Assembly: GCF_000422905.1 (NCBI RefSeq)
Contig: NZ_AUGY01000056.1
Location: 1 to 53,484, forward strand
DNA from: Paenibacillus alginolyticus DSM 5050 = NBRC 15375
GTDB lineage: Bacteria > Bacillota > Bacilli > Paenibacillales > NBRC-103111
Direction of reading: 5' to 3'
DNA: 53,484 nt
Made by a program: the position numbers and the translations under genes. Each line of letters starts with the position of its first letter. The first letter of the stretch is position 1. The notes under the pieces are model-generated. The model was given only the letters and a program-made list of their open reading frames with translations. It ran no database searches and was not told where the DNA came from. Of this stretch, positions 9,663 to 18,718 are shown in pieces.

Positions 9663-9724
9663 CATGTGCACATAAGGATCAGATTGAAAGCGCAATCTTA
9701 CATTATGGATGAGGTGATGATTTG

Positions 9725-11215
9725 ATGAGCGAAAAGTACATTTTGGAATTAGAGAATATTACGAAGACGTTTCCAGGAGTGAAAGCGCTGGATAATATCC
9801 AGTTAAAAGTTCGCAAAGGCACGATTCATGCCTTGATGGGAGAGAACGGCGCTGGGAAATCGACGCTGATGAAAATCATCTTCGGAATCTATACGCCGGA
9901 TCAAGGAAGGATCAAATACAAAGGGCAGGAAATCAAAATAACGGGATCCAAGGACGCTCTAAGTAGAGGAATTTCGATGATCCATCAGGAGCTCAGCCCC
10001 GTTCCTCAAATGACGGTCGCTGAAAATATATTTCTAGGACGGGAAGCAATTACAGCGTTTGGATGGGTCGATAATAAAAAAATGGTTGAGGATACCCAGA
10101 AGCTATTTGAATCTCTAAAAATCGAAATCGATCCGAAAGCAAAGATGATCGATCTAAGCATCGCGAGCACACAGATTGTTGAAATCGCTACAGCGATTTC
10201 ATACAATGCGGATTTGATCATCATGGATGAGCCAACGTCCGCTATTACAGATAAGGAAGTTGAACATCTGTTCGATATTATCGAATCGTTGAAGGCTAAG
10301 GGAGTATCCATCATCTACATTTCGCACAAAATGGATGAAATATTCCGGATATGCGACGAAATTACCATATTCAGGGACGGCCAATATGTTGGCACCAAGT
10401 CAGCAAACGAGCTTGACCAAGAATCGTTGATCCAGATGATGGTGGGTAGAGAAATTAAACAGGTATTCCATAAGGACAAGGCAGAGATTGGGGAAGTTGT
10501 ACTTTCAGTTACAAACATGTCGCGAAAAGGCAAATTTAGCGACATCAGTTTCGAGGTGAGAAAGGGAGAAATATTGGGAATATCAGGCTTGATGGGCGCT
10601 GGAAGGACTGAAGTCATCGAAAGCATCTTCGGCATTCATCCCCCCGATTCTGGCGAGATTCAAATCAACGGAAGTAAAGTGAAGATCCGCTCGCCTCGGG
10701 ATGCGATCAAACATAAAATCGGTTTATTAACAGAGGATCGTAAACTTACGGGTGCATTCCTGCCTATTTCTATTCGTGACAATATGATTATTTCCAGCAT
10801 CGACAACTTTCTATATAAAAGTGGATTTATCAAAGGGAAGTTGGTTGATGAGATGTGCAGCATGTTCGTAGAGAGGTTGAGTATCAAGACACCTGGTCTT
10901 AATCAGCTCATTATGAACTTAAGCGGAGGTAACCAGCAGAAAGTACTGCTCGCCAGGTGGCTGTTGAACAATCCGGATATCCTCATATTAGATGAGCCAA
11001 CGAGGGGGGTCGATGTAGGGGCCAAATCGGAAATTCACAAACTTATGTCTAGGTTAGCCCAAACTGGAAAAGCGATAATTATGATCTCATCAGAACTGCC
11101 GGAAGTTCTAGGTATGAGTGACAGAGTTGTTGTTATGCATGAAGGGTTTAAGAAAGGTGAATTAAGTCGAGATGAAGCCAATCAAGAAAAGATCATGGAG
11201 ATGGCATACAGCTAA
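9725..11215 (+). CDS. sugar ABC transporter ATP-binding protein (RbsA type)
   Basis: Dual-ABC ATPase of 496 residues. Domain 1 has GENGAGKST and LIIMDEPTSAI; domain 2 has GLMGAGRTE, LSGGNQQK and ILILDEPTRG. It is a close paralogue of the ATPases at 1245 and 28842. Start is ATG 9725, 8 bases after GAGGTG; the track of in-frame starts also includes TTG 9722. It lies between the chemoreceptor and a dehydrogenase gene and is the likely partner of the permease at 6911 and the binding protein at 13452. Confidence 0.92.
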   Translation: MSEKYILELENITKTFPGVKALDNIQLKVRKGTIHALMGENGAGKSTLMKIIFGIYTPDQGRIKYKGQEIKITGSKDALSRGISMIHQELSPVPQMTVAENIFLGREAITAFGWVDNKKMVEDTQKLFESLKIEIDPKAKMIDLSIASTQIVEIATAISYNADLIIMDEPTSAITDKEVEHLFDIIESLKAKGVSIIYISHKMDEIFRICDEITIFRDGQYVGTKSANELDQESLIQMMVGREIKQVFHKDKAEIGEVVLSVTNMSRKGKFSDISFEVRKGEILGISGLMGAGRTEVIESIFGIHPPDSGEIQINGSKVKIRSPRDAIKHKIGLLTEDRKLTGAFLPISIRDNMIISSIDNFLYKSGFIKGKLVDEMCSMFVERLSIKTPGLNQLIMNLSGGNQQKVLLARWLLNNPDILILDEPTRGVDVGAKSEIHKLMSRLAQTGKAIIMISSELPEVLGMSDRVVVMHEGFKKGELSRDEANQEKIMEMAYS

Positions 11216-11276
11216 AGATTGAGTTTTAGCTTAAGTGGCTTAATTTAAATAATTTATATTAAAGGGGATGGAGCAA

Positions 11277-12269
11277 GTGAGTTCAGTCGTTCGATGGGGA
11301 ATTATCAGTACCGCAAAAATTGCTAGGGAAGAACTTTTGCCAGCCTACAAACAGGCTGAGAATGCTAGAGTAACCGCAATTGCTAGTTCGAATCCCAAAG
11401 TAAGAGAAGTGGCTTCTGAGTTTGATATTCCCACTGTTTATGAAACTTATGATGAGTTATTGAATGACCCTGAGATTGATGCCGTGTATATACCACTCCC
11501 AAACAATTTGCATGCAGAGTGGACTAAAAAAGCTGCAGAAAAGGGTAAGCATGTACTTTGTGAAAAACCCGCTGCTTTATCCACTTGTGAAACGGTCGAG
11601 ATGATTGATCATTGCAAAAAACATGGTGTTTTTTTTATGGAAGCCTTTATGTATCAATTTCATCCGCAACACAAAAGAATTAAAGAGATTCTAGCTTCGG
11701 GTGAGCTTGGCGAATTGAAGATTGTGAAGTCAAGTTTCTCATTTTTCTTGGAAAAACCTTTAGAAAATATTCGTTCAAAGCCTGACATGGGAGGTGGGAG
11801 TTTGTACGATGTCGGTTGTTATTGCATACATGCAGTTCGTAATATCCTAGAGACTGAGCCGGACAGTGTTTATGCAAGTGCCATACATATACCTGGCACT
11901 ATGGTGGACATGTCTGTAAATGGAATCATGCATCTAAAAAATGGTATGTCAGCCATGTTTGATGCTGCAATGGATCGAACAGGTCAGAATCATTTTGAAA
12001 TCGTCGGTACAAAAGGCAGGCTTTTAGCAACAAGATCATTTTTACCGCAACTATATGGCGGTGAAGCAATTTTGGAGATATCGGTTGGGGATGAGGTCCG
12101 AACAGAGAAAGTGAGTGGGCATCAATATATCTTGCAAATAGAACATTTCTCGAAATGCGTTTTGGATCGTACATTACCATCGTATACTCCCGAAAATACA
12201 ATTCAAAATATGAGAGTAATCGATGCTTGTTATGAGTCTATTGCAACTGGAACAGTTGTAAGAGTTTGA
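11277..12269 (+). CDS. Gfo/Idh/MocA family oxidoreductase
   Basis: NAD(P)-dependent dehydrogenase of 330 residues, closely related along its length to the product at 5386 (VRWGIISTAKIA, LCEKPAALS, MEAFMYQFHPQH, GGGSLYDVGCYCIHAVRN). GTG 11277 is preferred over ATG 11268. It aligns with the paralogue's start, and GGGG at 11263-11267 sits at good distance. It probably oxidises or reduces the sugar imported by the surrounding transporter. The pair of paralogues may act as opposing steps of an oxidation/reduction couple, which is an inference. Confidence 0.87.
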   Translation: MSSVVRWGIISTAKIAREELLPAYKQAENARVTAIASSNPKVREVASEFDIPTVYETYDELLNDPEIDAVYIPLPNNLHAEWTKKAAEKGKHVLCEKPAALSTCETVEMIDHCKKHGVFFMEAFMYQFHPQHKRIKEILASGELGELKIVKSSFSFFLEKPLENIRSKPDMGGGSLYDVGCYCIHAVRNILETEPDSVYASAIHIPGTMVDMSVNGIMHLKNGMSAMFDAAMDRTGQNHFEIVGTKGRLLATRSFLPQLYGGEAILEISVGDEVRTEKVSGHQYILQIEHFSKCVLDRTLPSYTPENTIQNMRVIDACYESIATGTVVRV

Positions 12270-12310
12270 TTACAAAAATTGATAAAACATGAAGGATAGG
12301 TGAATACAAG

Positions 12311-13324
12311 ATGCTGGCAGTGGTTTTTGAAAAGGAAGGTAAGTTTTCACTTGAAGATAGACCTGTTCCAACAATTACAAATAATGATGATGTACTATTA
12401 CGTGTACTTGCAGCAAGTATTTGTGGAACTGACGTTCATATTCTTGCTTCTCCTCCGGGACATCCGGCTACATTAGGTAGTATATTGGGCCATGAATATG
12501 TGGCGGAAGTTGTTGAAGTTGGCAGCAGTGTGAAAAATGTACAGGTAGGAGATCGTGTTTGCGTAGACACGAGTCTAACTTGCGGAATGTGCAGTTTTTG
12601 TAAGATGGGAATGCCAAACTTATGTGAAAATTATACAACTCTGGGCATTTTCCTTGATGGTGGTTTTACATCATACAGTATTGCTCCGGCAAAGGCGCTC
12701 TATCAGATTTCCAAGGATGTACCGATAGAAGTTGCCGCTCTAGCAGAGCCTCTATCGTGCGTGGTGAACGGAAGTGAAAAAATAAAAGTTCAACCTGGCG
12801 AAAAGGTGGTTGTTCTAGGTGCGGGGCCCATGGGGCAATTATTTACTCAAGTTATCAAAGCGGCAGGAGCAGCAAAAATTATTTCTGTAGACTACTCCGA
12901 CTACCGCTTGGAGTTGGCAAAAGAGTCGGGTGCAACACATTCGGTAAACCCTAAGCAGGAGAATGTGAAGGAGCTTGTCATGAAAGAAACCGGACTGGGA
13001 GCTGACATCGTTATTGACTGTGTAGGTATGCTGTTCGATCAAGCGATGACGTTGGTTCGTCCCGGGGGTCAGATTTTATTGGTTGGAATGAACTCACACG
13101 CTGCCCCTGCAATAAAACAATATGATCTCACAAAATACGAAATTACCGTGAAAGGAACATATATTTCCAAGTTCAATTTTGGAAAAGCGGTTCAAATCAT
13201 CGAATCCAATACTCTGAAATTGGAAAAATTAGTGACTCATAGGCTGCCGCTTCGGGAGATTGGTGTTGGACTTGAAGCCATGCAAAAGGGCGAAGCAATG
13301 AAAGTGATTGTATATCCAGAATGA
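12311..13324 (+). CDS. zinc-dependent medium-chain dehydrogenase
   Basis: Medium-chain alcohol dehydrogenase of 337 residues. The catalytic-zinc motifs CGTDVHI and GHEYVAEVV, the structural-zinc cysteines CGMCSFCKMGMPNLC, and the nucleotide turn GAGPMGQL (near residue 173) are all present. AGGATAGGTGA precedes ATG 12311. It resembles the first gene in the window but is too different to be a recent copy. It forms part of the second transporter operon; substrate is probably a polyol or cyclitol. Confidence 0.87.
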   Translation: MLAVVFEKEGKFSLEDRPVPTITNNDDVLLRVLAASICGTDVHILASPPGHPATLGSILGHEYVAEVVEVGSSVKNVQVGDRVCVDTSLTCGMCSFCKMGMPNLCENYTTLGIFLDGGFTSYSIAPAKALYQISKDVPIEVAALAEPLSCVVNGSEKIKVQPGEKVVVLGAGPMGQLFTQVIKAAGAAKIISVDYSDYRLELAKESGATHSVNPKQENVKELVMKETGLGADIVIDCVGMLFDQAMTLVRPGGQILLVGMNSHAAPAIKQYDLTKYEITVKGTYISKFNFGKAVQIIESNTLKLEKLVTHRLPLREIGVGLEAMQKGEAMKVIVYPE

Positions 13325-13451
13325 TGAGAGGGGTGATGCCTGAAGATTTTGAACGAATATCTATAGAGATATGATTGTTTAAAATGGGCAGGGTCTAAGG
13401 GATCATTACTGCGTAACATCATTATTAAAATTAAACTAGGGGGAAAAATCA

Positions 13452-14468
13452 ATGAAATCGAAACAACGTTTGGTTTCAATGTTAATGAGTTTGGCTTTGC
13501 TCGTATTGATCATTTCTGGTTGCTCAGGCGGTGGAGTGTCCAGTACGAAAGCCAATAATCAAGCGGATAACGAGGGCGCGACGGGAACAAAAGCCGCCGA
13601 TAAAGGCAAACAGATTGTTATCGGAGCGGCTCTTCCCGATTGGAGCGATAAGTGGTTGGGCTATCTTCAAGACGGTATAAGGAAGTTCGAGAAAACACAG
13701 AATGATATTAAAGTGATTTATGTTGATGGACAGCAGGATGCCAACAAGCAGCTGTCACAAATTGAAACATTCATATCTCAAAAAGTCGATGCGATTGTAT
13801 TCATGCCTGTCGATGACGCTACGGGAGCGGCAGTAGTGGACAGGGTTAAGCAAACGAAGATTCCAATCGTTGTTGTAAACCGTCCTTTTGCCGGAGTGGA
13901 GAAAGCGGATGCGTTTATCGGCTCCAAGGACATTGAAGCCGGGACGATGCAAATGGAGGAGATAGCAAAATTACTCGGTGGAAAAGGTGATATCGCAATC
14001 ATGATGGGGCCCATGGGGCATGCAGCTCAAATCGGAAGAACAGATGGCGATAAAAAAGTCCTTGCGAAACACCCGGACATGAAAGTGGTTTTAGAAGGGT
14101 CAGCTTCTTGGGATCGGGCAAAAGGTATGGCCATGATGGAAAACTGGCTGCACTCCGGAAAGGAATTTAATGCTGTTGTTTCTAATAATGATGAAATGGC
14201 GATAGGTGCAATCATGGCGGCAGAGGCTGCAGGAAAACTGGATAAAATTGTATTCGCAGGAGTCGATGCCACACCGGATGCACTGGAATTTGTAAAGTCC
14301 AGGAAGTTGAAAGTAACCGTTTACCAGAATGCGGATGGACAAGGTGGTACCGCTTTAGAAACGGCTGTCAAATTGGCAAAAGGTGAACAGGTAGAGAAAA
14401 ATATTTATGTGCCGTTTGAAATCGTTACACCAGCAAATGTCGATGAATATATTAAAAAGTGGAAATAG
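13452..14468 (+). CDS. sugar-binding lipoprotein (RbsB type)
   Basis: Secreted substrate-binding lipoprotein of 338 residues with lipobox LIISGCSGG near residue 24, a disordered Gly/Asn/Lys linker, then a type I periplasmic-binding fold (QIETFISQKVDAIVFMPVDD, SNNDEMAIGAIMAAEAAGK). A strong AGGGGGGAAAAAT ribosome site precedes the ATG. It closes the second operon and is followed directly by a terminator. It is related to the protein at 3808, so the two transporters may take up related sugars. Confidence 0.88.
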   Translation: MKSKQRLVSMLMSLALLVLIISGCSGGGVSSTKANNQADNEGATGTKAADKGKQIVIGAALPDWSDKWLGYLQDGIRKFEKTQNDIKVIYVDGQQDANKQLSQIETFISQKVDAIVFMPVDDATGAAVVDRVKQTKIPIVVVNRPFAGVEKADAFIGSKDIEAGTMQMEEIAKLLGGKGDIAIMMGPMGHAAQIGRTDGDKKVLAKHPDMKVVLEGSASWDRAKGMAMMENWLHSGKEFNAVVSNNDEMAIGAIMAAEAAGKLDKIVFAGVDATPDALEFVKSRKLKVTVYQNADGQGGTALETAVKLAKGEQVEKNIYVPFEIVTPANVDEYIKKWK

Positions 14469-14524
14469 ACAAAATATAAAATAAGCAATCCATAGAATGA
14501 ATAACATATCTTGTGAGGAAGAGA

Positions 14525-14559
14525 AGAAAAGGTATATGGAACCTTTTCTTTTTCTTTTA
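14525..14559 (+). terminator. Rho-independent terminator of second transporter operon
   Basis: AGAAAAGGT (14525-14533) pairs perfectly with ACCTTTTCT (14541-14549) around a 7-base loop. A T-rich run to 14559 follows. It lies 57 bases after the binding-protein stop codon. Confidence 0.85.
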
Positions 14560-14652
14560 TAGTTCAGCGTTTATAAAATGCGTTTTTAATTCCATCCAAC
14601 AATCGTAATGCCTTAAAGTGGATGTTTCAGGAGAAGCAAGGGGATTTATTTG

Positions 14653-14681
14653 TTGCGAACTAATACTACATATGCTAAAAT
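14653..14681 (+). promoter_or_regulatory. sigma-A promoter of inositol operon C
   Basis: TTGCGA (14653-14658) and TAAAAT (14676-14681) are separated by 17 bases. Transcription would start near 14688, immediately before the operator at 14697. The same promoter-operator geometry occurs before lacI. Confidence 0.7.
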
Positions 14682-14696
14682 CAAATCAGAAAAGGG

Positions 14697-14713
14697 AAAA
14701 GGTTTACCTTAAA
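14697..14713. promoter_or_regulatory. LacI-type operator C1
   Basis: AAAAGGTTTACCTTAAA has the half-sites AAGG and CCTT around four bases, as in the sites at 14850, 18524 and 18677. It sits just after the predicted transcription start, which suits repression. Its AAGG core is 154 bases upstream of the core of the second site at 14850. Confidence 0.65.
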
Positions 14714-14740
14714 TTGAAAAGTTTTAAGGGGGGAGGTGGA

Positions 14741-14866
14741 TTGTCGAAAGTGACTGAAATTGTGAGGTTTAAGGAAGAATCCCCCGCTTTCTATAGGAAG
14801 TCGAAGTTATTTTTTATCTTCATTAATAGTATTTTTTGCTCAATATTAGTTAAAGGTTTTCCCTAA
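14741..14866 (+). CDS. possible small ORF between paired operators
   Basis: A 41-codon frame starting TTG 14741 follows a strong GGGAGG site. It encodes a basic N-terminus and a hydrophobic segment (LFFIFINSIFCSILV). Its last codons run through operator C2. It may be a leader peptide, or the frame may be open by chance. I know of no similar family. Confidence 0.25.
   Translation: MSKVTEIVRFKEESPAFYRKSKLFFIFINSIFCSILVKGFP
14850..14866. promoter_or_regulatory. LacI-type operator C2
   Basis: TTAAAGGTTTTCCCTAA is a near-palindrome with AAGG/CC half-sites around TTTT. It lies 39 bases upstream of the dehydrogenase start at 14906, and with C1 it could support DNA looping. Confidence 0.7.
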
Positions 14867-14905
14867 ACTCAAATCATTTGGAATCAATTGAAAGAGGGGA
14901 TTATT

Positions 14906-15928
14906 TTGACTCTAGGAATCGGCGTAATTGGGCTGGGGCTTATGGGGGCGGTACATGCAAGGAACTGTTATGGGCGAATTCCAGGGGCAAGACTGATTGC
15001 TGTTAGTGATGCAAACACCGAATCTCTGGAAGCGTTTACTTCGGAGTTTCATCTAGTTAAAGGCTATTTGGATTATCGTGAATTAATAGAAGATCCAGAT
15101 GTCGATGCAATAATCATTGCCGCCAGTTCTTCTGTTCATGCCGAAATCATCCGTGGAATCGTGCCATTGAAAAAAGCAATATTATGCGAGAAGCCGTTGA
15201 CCAATTCTATGGAAGAGTCTATAGAATTACATCATTTAATATCCCGAGCATCAATACCGTTTCAAATGGGATTAATGCGTCGATTTGACCCCTCTTATAT
15301 TCAGGCGAAAGCGTTGATTGAAAAGGGGAGTATCGGGACACCGTATTCATTTGCAGCCATCAGTAGGGATAAGGATGCTTATCCACCAAGTTATATTTCA
15401 AAAACAAGCGGCTTTTTCAAAGATACTGGCGTTCATGATTTCGATTTAGCGCGTTGGCTGATGGGAGCAGAAGTTGCGACAATTCACGCGCAGGGTTCTG
15501 CATTTATCAGTGAACATATAAAGGAATTCGGGGATGTTGATTTCGCTCAAGCAAATTTCACTTTTACATCTGGTGCGTTCGGTTCAATTCAGCTTACCCG
15601 GAATGCGATTTACGGTTATGAAATTCGAACCGAAATTTTGGGAACAAATGGAGCGTTGCAGATAGGTTGGACGCATCGGACAGGTACAGTATTGCTTGTT
15701 CGCGACCAAGTTATACGTGATACGGTTGAAGATTACAGGTTGAGATTCGAACAGGCTTACGTGAATGAAATGGTGGAATTCGTTCGAAGCGTGAAGGCTA
15801 GCCAAGCCATTAGCCCAAATAGTTATGATGGGGTTGCAGCAGACTTAATCGCCGACGCCGCGACGAAATCGCTCCAACGAGGAACTTTAGAGACAGTTGA
15901 TAATGGTGTTCTTGAAAGCTCAGGATGA
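14906..15928 (+). CDS. Gfo/Idh/MocA oxidoreductase, inositol 2-dehydrogenase-like
   Basis: About 340 residues: Rossmann turn GVIGLGLMGAVHA, ILCEKPLT lysine motif near residue 95, LMRRFDPSY, and DTGVHDFDLARWLMG, the Asp and His of which correspond to the catalytic pair of inositol dehydrogenases. The likely reaction is myo-inositol (or an isomer) to the 2-keto form with NAD+. Start is TTG 14906 with AGAGGGG 7 bases before. It heads an operon with malic enzyme and an MFS transporter under operators C1/C2. It is one of four iolG-type paralogues in the window and is less similar to the other three than they are to each other. Confidence 0.85.
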   Translation: MTLGIGVIGLGLMGAVHARNCYGRIPGARLIAVSDANTESLEAFTSEFHLVKGYLDYRELIEDPDVDAIIIAASSSVHAEIIRGIVPLKKAILCEKPLTNSMEESIELHHLISRASIPFQMGLMRRFDPSYIQAKALIEKGSIGTPYSFAAISRDKDAYPPSYISKTSGFFKDTGVHDFDLARWLMGAEVATIHAQGSAFISEHIKEFGDVDFAQANFTFTSGAFGSIQLTRNAIYGYEIRTEILGTNGALQIGWTHRTGTVLLVRDQVIRDTVEDYRLRFEQAYVNEMVEFVRSVKASQAISPNSYDGVAADLIADAATKSLQRGTLETVDNGVLESSG

Positions 15929-16035
15929 GCTGCTTCGGCCTTTCGTGTTGCTGCAAACGCTGAGGTGAAGCAATCAATATCGGTGGTAAAACACAACAAA
16001 GTATTCATCTTTGATTTAATCAGGAGGAATGGTAA

Positions 16036-17265
16036 ATGACTGATATCAGGCATAAAGCTTTGCAATTACATGAAAAATACAAGGGAAAACTTATTGTTGA
16101 GGCTAAGATGGCCGTTAAAGATTTGGACGATCTTAGCTTGGTTTATTCTCCCGGTGTAGCTGAACCGTGTAAAGTAATCGCGGAACATCGAGAGAAAGTT
16201 TATGACTATACAATGAAGGGCAATCTTATTGCCGTCATTTCTGACGGGACGGCTGTTTTGGGGCTTGGCAACATTGGACCAGAGGCAGCAATACCAGTCA
16301 TGGAAGGCAAGGCACTGCTATTTAAGCTCTTTGCTGGGATAGATGCTTTTCCCTTGTGCTTGGACACAACGGATGTAGATCGGATTGTTGAAACCGTAAA
16401 ATTGTTAAAGCCGACATTCGGAGGCATCAATTTGGAGGATATTGCAGCTCCAAACTGCTTTATCATTGAGGAGCGGTTAAAAAAGGAAATGGATATCCCC
16501 GTATTCCACGATGACCAGCATGGGACGGCTGTTGTTGCTATGGCAGGTTTAATTAATGCAGTAAAACTTGTAGGAAAGCAACTACATCAAATTAAGGTTG
16601 TTGTAAATGGTGCAGGTGCAGCTGGTGTTGCTGTAGTTAAACTACTCATCAAGTTCGGAATTAGTGATATTATCTTATGTGATTCCAAGGGGGCCATTTA
16701 CGAAGGGCGGCCAACTGGAATGAATGCTGAGAAAGATGAGCTTGCCTTACAAACGAATCGGAGTATGATAACAGGTCCATTGACTGAAGCCGTAACGGGA
16801 GCTGACGTTTTTATCGGGCTGTCCATGCCTGGTGTATTGACGTCAGAAATGGTCAGCACTATGAATTCGGACCCCATAGTATTTGCATTAGCTAATCCAG
16901 TTCCGGAAATTATGCCGGAAGATGCCAAGAGAGGGGGCGCAAAGGTCGTCGGAACGGGACGCTCAGATTATCCAAATCAAATCAATAATGTACTCGCTTT
17001 CCCAGGAATTTTTAGAGGGGCATTAGATGTGCAGGCAACTCAAATCAATGAGGAAATGAAGATAGCAGCTGTATATGCCATATCCAACCTTGTTAATCCT
17101 GATCAATTATGTGCTGAATACATCATTCCAGAACCACTTGACAATCGGGTCGTTCCTGCTGTCGCGTCAGCTGTAGCGAAAGCGGCTTTGGATAGTGGGG
17201 TTGCAAGGAAAAATGTAATTCCCAGTTATCAAGAAAATAATCATTCTATAATCATCCACTCATAG
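16036..17265 (+). CDS. NAD(P)-dependent malic enzyme
   Basis: Oxidative decarboxylation of malate to pyruvate and CO2. The 409-residue length fits the short bacterial malic enzymes. Seen: LVYSPGVAEPC (substrate tyrosine/proline region), SDGTAVLGLGNIGPEA, catalytic-lysine region VMEGKALLFK, metal-binding FGGINLEDIAAPNCF and FHDDQHGTA, and a nucleotide turn NGAGAAGVAV near residue 195. AGGAGGAATGG precedes ATG 16036. Its location in an inositol regulon is unusual. I infer that it finishes a branch that yields malate, though it is normally specific for L-malate. Confidence 0.92.
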   Translation: MTDIRHKALQLHEKYKGKLIVEAKMAVKDLDDLSLVYSPGVAEPCKVIAEHREKVYDYTMKGNLIAVISDGTAVLGLGNIGPEAAIPVMEGKALLFKLFAGIDAFPLCLDTTDVDRIVETVKLLKPTFGGINLEDIAAPNCFIIEERLKKEMDIPVFHDDQHGTAVVAMAGLINAVKLVGKQLHQIKVVVNGAGAAGVAVVKLLIKFGISDIILCDSKGAIYEGRPTGMNAEKDELALQTNRSMITGPLTEAVTGADVFIGLSMPGVLTSEMVSTMNSDPIVFALANPVPEIMPEDAKRGGAKVVGTGRSDYPNQINNVLAFPGIFRGALDVQATQINEEMKIAAVYAISNLVNPDQLCAEYIIPEPLDNRVVPAVASAVAKAALDSGVARKNVIPSYQENNHSIIIHS

Positions 17266-17283
17266 AGCTCTGACAAGGAGGGA

Positions 17284-18498
17284 ATGAACATAGATACAAT
17301 CCAAGATATCCGAGTCAAACATCATGTTCTGTTTATGGCGGTTACTTTTCTTTTTTGGTCTTCTCAATATGTCTATTCCCCTATATTATCGTCATATTTG
17401 GAACAGAAGGGTGCAGGCCATCTCCTGATCGGTTTCATTTTAGGGAGTTATGGTATTACTCAATTGTTCATTCGGTTTCCTTTGGGAGTGATGTCGGATC
17501 ATTTGAGTCGGAGGAAGTTATTTGTTTTACTAGGGTTGGTTATGAGCATGATCAGTTGTATTGGTTTATTGATGGGGGAATTCGGTTGGATTTTAACGGC
17601 CAGGCTTATTTCGGGGGTTTCCGCTTCTACTTGGGTTGTCTTTACGGTTCTATATTCGAGTTATTTTGTTAGCGGAAACATGACGAAAGCGATGTCGAAT
17701 ATTCAGTTCGTTACGGTCGCATCGCAGCTTTTAGGAATGAGTGCAAGTGCGTTTTTAGTTAGCTATTGGGGATGGACTGCTCCTTTTTGGGTCGCATTAG
17801 GTTTTGCAATTATTGGAGTGATTCTTTCTTTTGGCATAAAGGACATGGATCCGCGTGTTATAAGGAAACCTGTTAACTTCGTCGGATTGCGGACTGTTAT
17901 GAAAGAGCCAACCTTGTTGAAGGTATCAATGCTTTCCACAATCAGCCACAGTACACTTTTTATTACGATATATGGGTTTACTCCGCTTCAGGCATTCAAG
18001 ATCTCTGGAACTGAACAGTCTATTAGTCTCTTGGTTGTTGCTTTCATGGTTCCCCATGCTATTGGCACCTTCTTATCGGGCCGATTATTCGTGGAACGTC
18101 TAGGGATCTGGACTACTTTAACGATCAGCTTTATGGGTAGTGCTGTATTTACGTTCGTGACTCCTTTTATTAATGATCTTGGCTTGCTTTGCTTGACTCA
18201 GGGGATCAATGGTTTTGCGCAAGGATTAAGCTTTCCCTTGTTGTTAAGTTTGGCGCTTGTTGGAATTAGTTACGAGAAGAGAGGGACAGCTATGGGATTC
18301 TATCAGGCATTTTACTCGCTTGGTATTTTCTTAGGGCCTTTACTAGCTGGCTATTTTAACAATATTTCTGGCTTAAATGGCGGTGGAGGGTTCTTGTTTT
18401 CAGCAGCAACCGGAATCCTAGCAGTATGTTTAACGATATACTGGAAACAATCTGAAATATCGTCAAATGATTCTGTGGTGGAAAAAGAAAGCATATAG
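17284..18498 (+). CDS. major facilitator superfamily transporter
   Basis: Membrane transporter of 404 residues with about twelve hydrophobic segments. The MFS loop 2-3 motif appears as PLGVMSDHLSRRKLF near residue 75. It begins 18 bases after the malic enzyme stop; AAGGAGGG is very close to the ATG (1-2 bases), so start use may be inefficient. In this operon it could import inositol or export an acid such as malate or pyruvate. Its sequence gives no substrate. The gene ends just before operator D1. Confidence 0.8.
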   Translation: MNIDTIQDIRVKHHVLFMAVTFLFWSSQYVYSPILSSYLEQKGAGHLLIGFILGSYGITQLFIRFPLGVMSDHLSRRKLFVLLGLVMSMISCIGLLMGEFGWILTARLISGVSASTWVVFTVLYSSYFVSGNMTKAMSNIQFVTVASQLLGMSASAFLVSYWGWTAPFWVALGFAIIGVILSFGIKDMDPRVIRKPVNFVGLRTVMKEPTLLKVSMLSTISHSTLFITIYGFTPLQAFKISGTEQSISLLVVAFMVPHAIGTFLSGRLFVERLGIWTTLTISFMGSAVFTFVTPFINDLGLLCLTQGINGFAQGLSFPLLLSLALVGISYEKRGTAMGFYQAFYSLGIFLGPLLAGYFNNISGLNGGGGFLFSAATGILAVCLTIYWKQSEISSNDSVVEKESI

Positions 18499-18523
18499 TA
18501 AGGGATTTTTTTTCATAAATTAA

Positions 18524-18541
18524 GGTAAAGGTTTTCTTTAT
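18524..18541. promoter_or_regulatory. LacI-type operator D1
   Basis: GGTAAAGGTTTTCTTTAT is the upstream member of the second operator pair. Its AAGG core at 18528 is 152 bases before that of D2 at 18680. This is nearly the same separation as C1-C2. A weak promoter candidate, TTCTGT-17-TATAGT, lies at 18471-18499. Confidence 0.65.
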
Positions 18542-18603
18542 TCATCAGGTAAATGTAAGAGGTGTTGTAGGGAAACAGCTAATTTCGGTACTATTAGTGA
18601 CGT

Positions 18604-18617
18604 TGTAAGCGCTTTTC
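18604..18617. promoter_or_regulatory. cre-like site
   Basis: TGTAAGCGCTTTTC resembles the catabolite-responsive element bound by CcpA, with the last positions off consensus. It lies between operators D1 and D2, 102 bases before the aldehyde dehydrogenase gene. Catabolite repression of the inositol operon would fit. Confidence 0.5.
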
Positions 18618-18676
18618 CCATAAAAATTCTACTTGAATATATGGTCGATGGGTGTTATTATCGTTTTATAAGTTGG

Positions 18677-18693
18677 TTAAAGGTTTTCCTTAA
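18677..18693. promoter_or_regulatory. LacI-type operator D2
   Basis: TTAAAGGTTTTCCTTAA is the best copy of the motif: a near-perfect inverted repeat apart from the TTTT centre. A possible -10 (TTATAA, 18666-18671) immediately precedes it. It sits 25 bases before the aldehyde dehydrogenase start. Confidence 0.75.
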
Positions 18694-18718
18694 TTAAGAT
18701 ATTAAGAGGAGGGGTACC

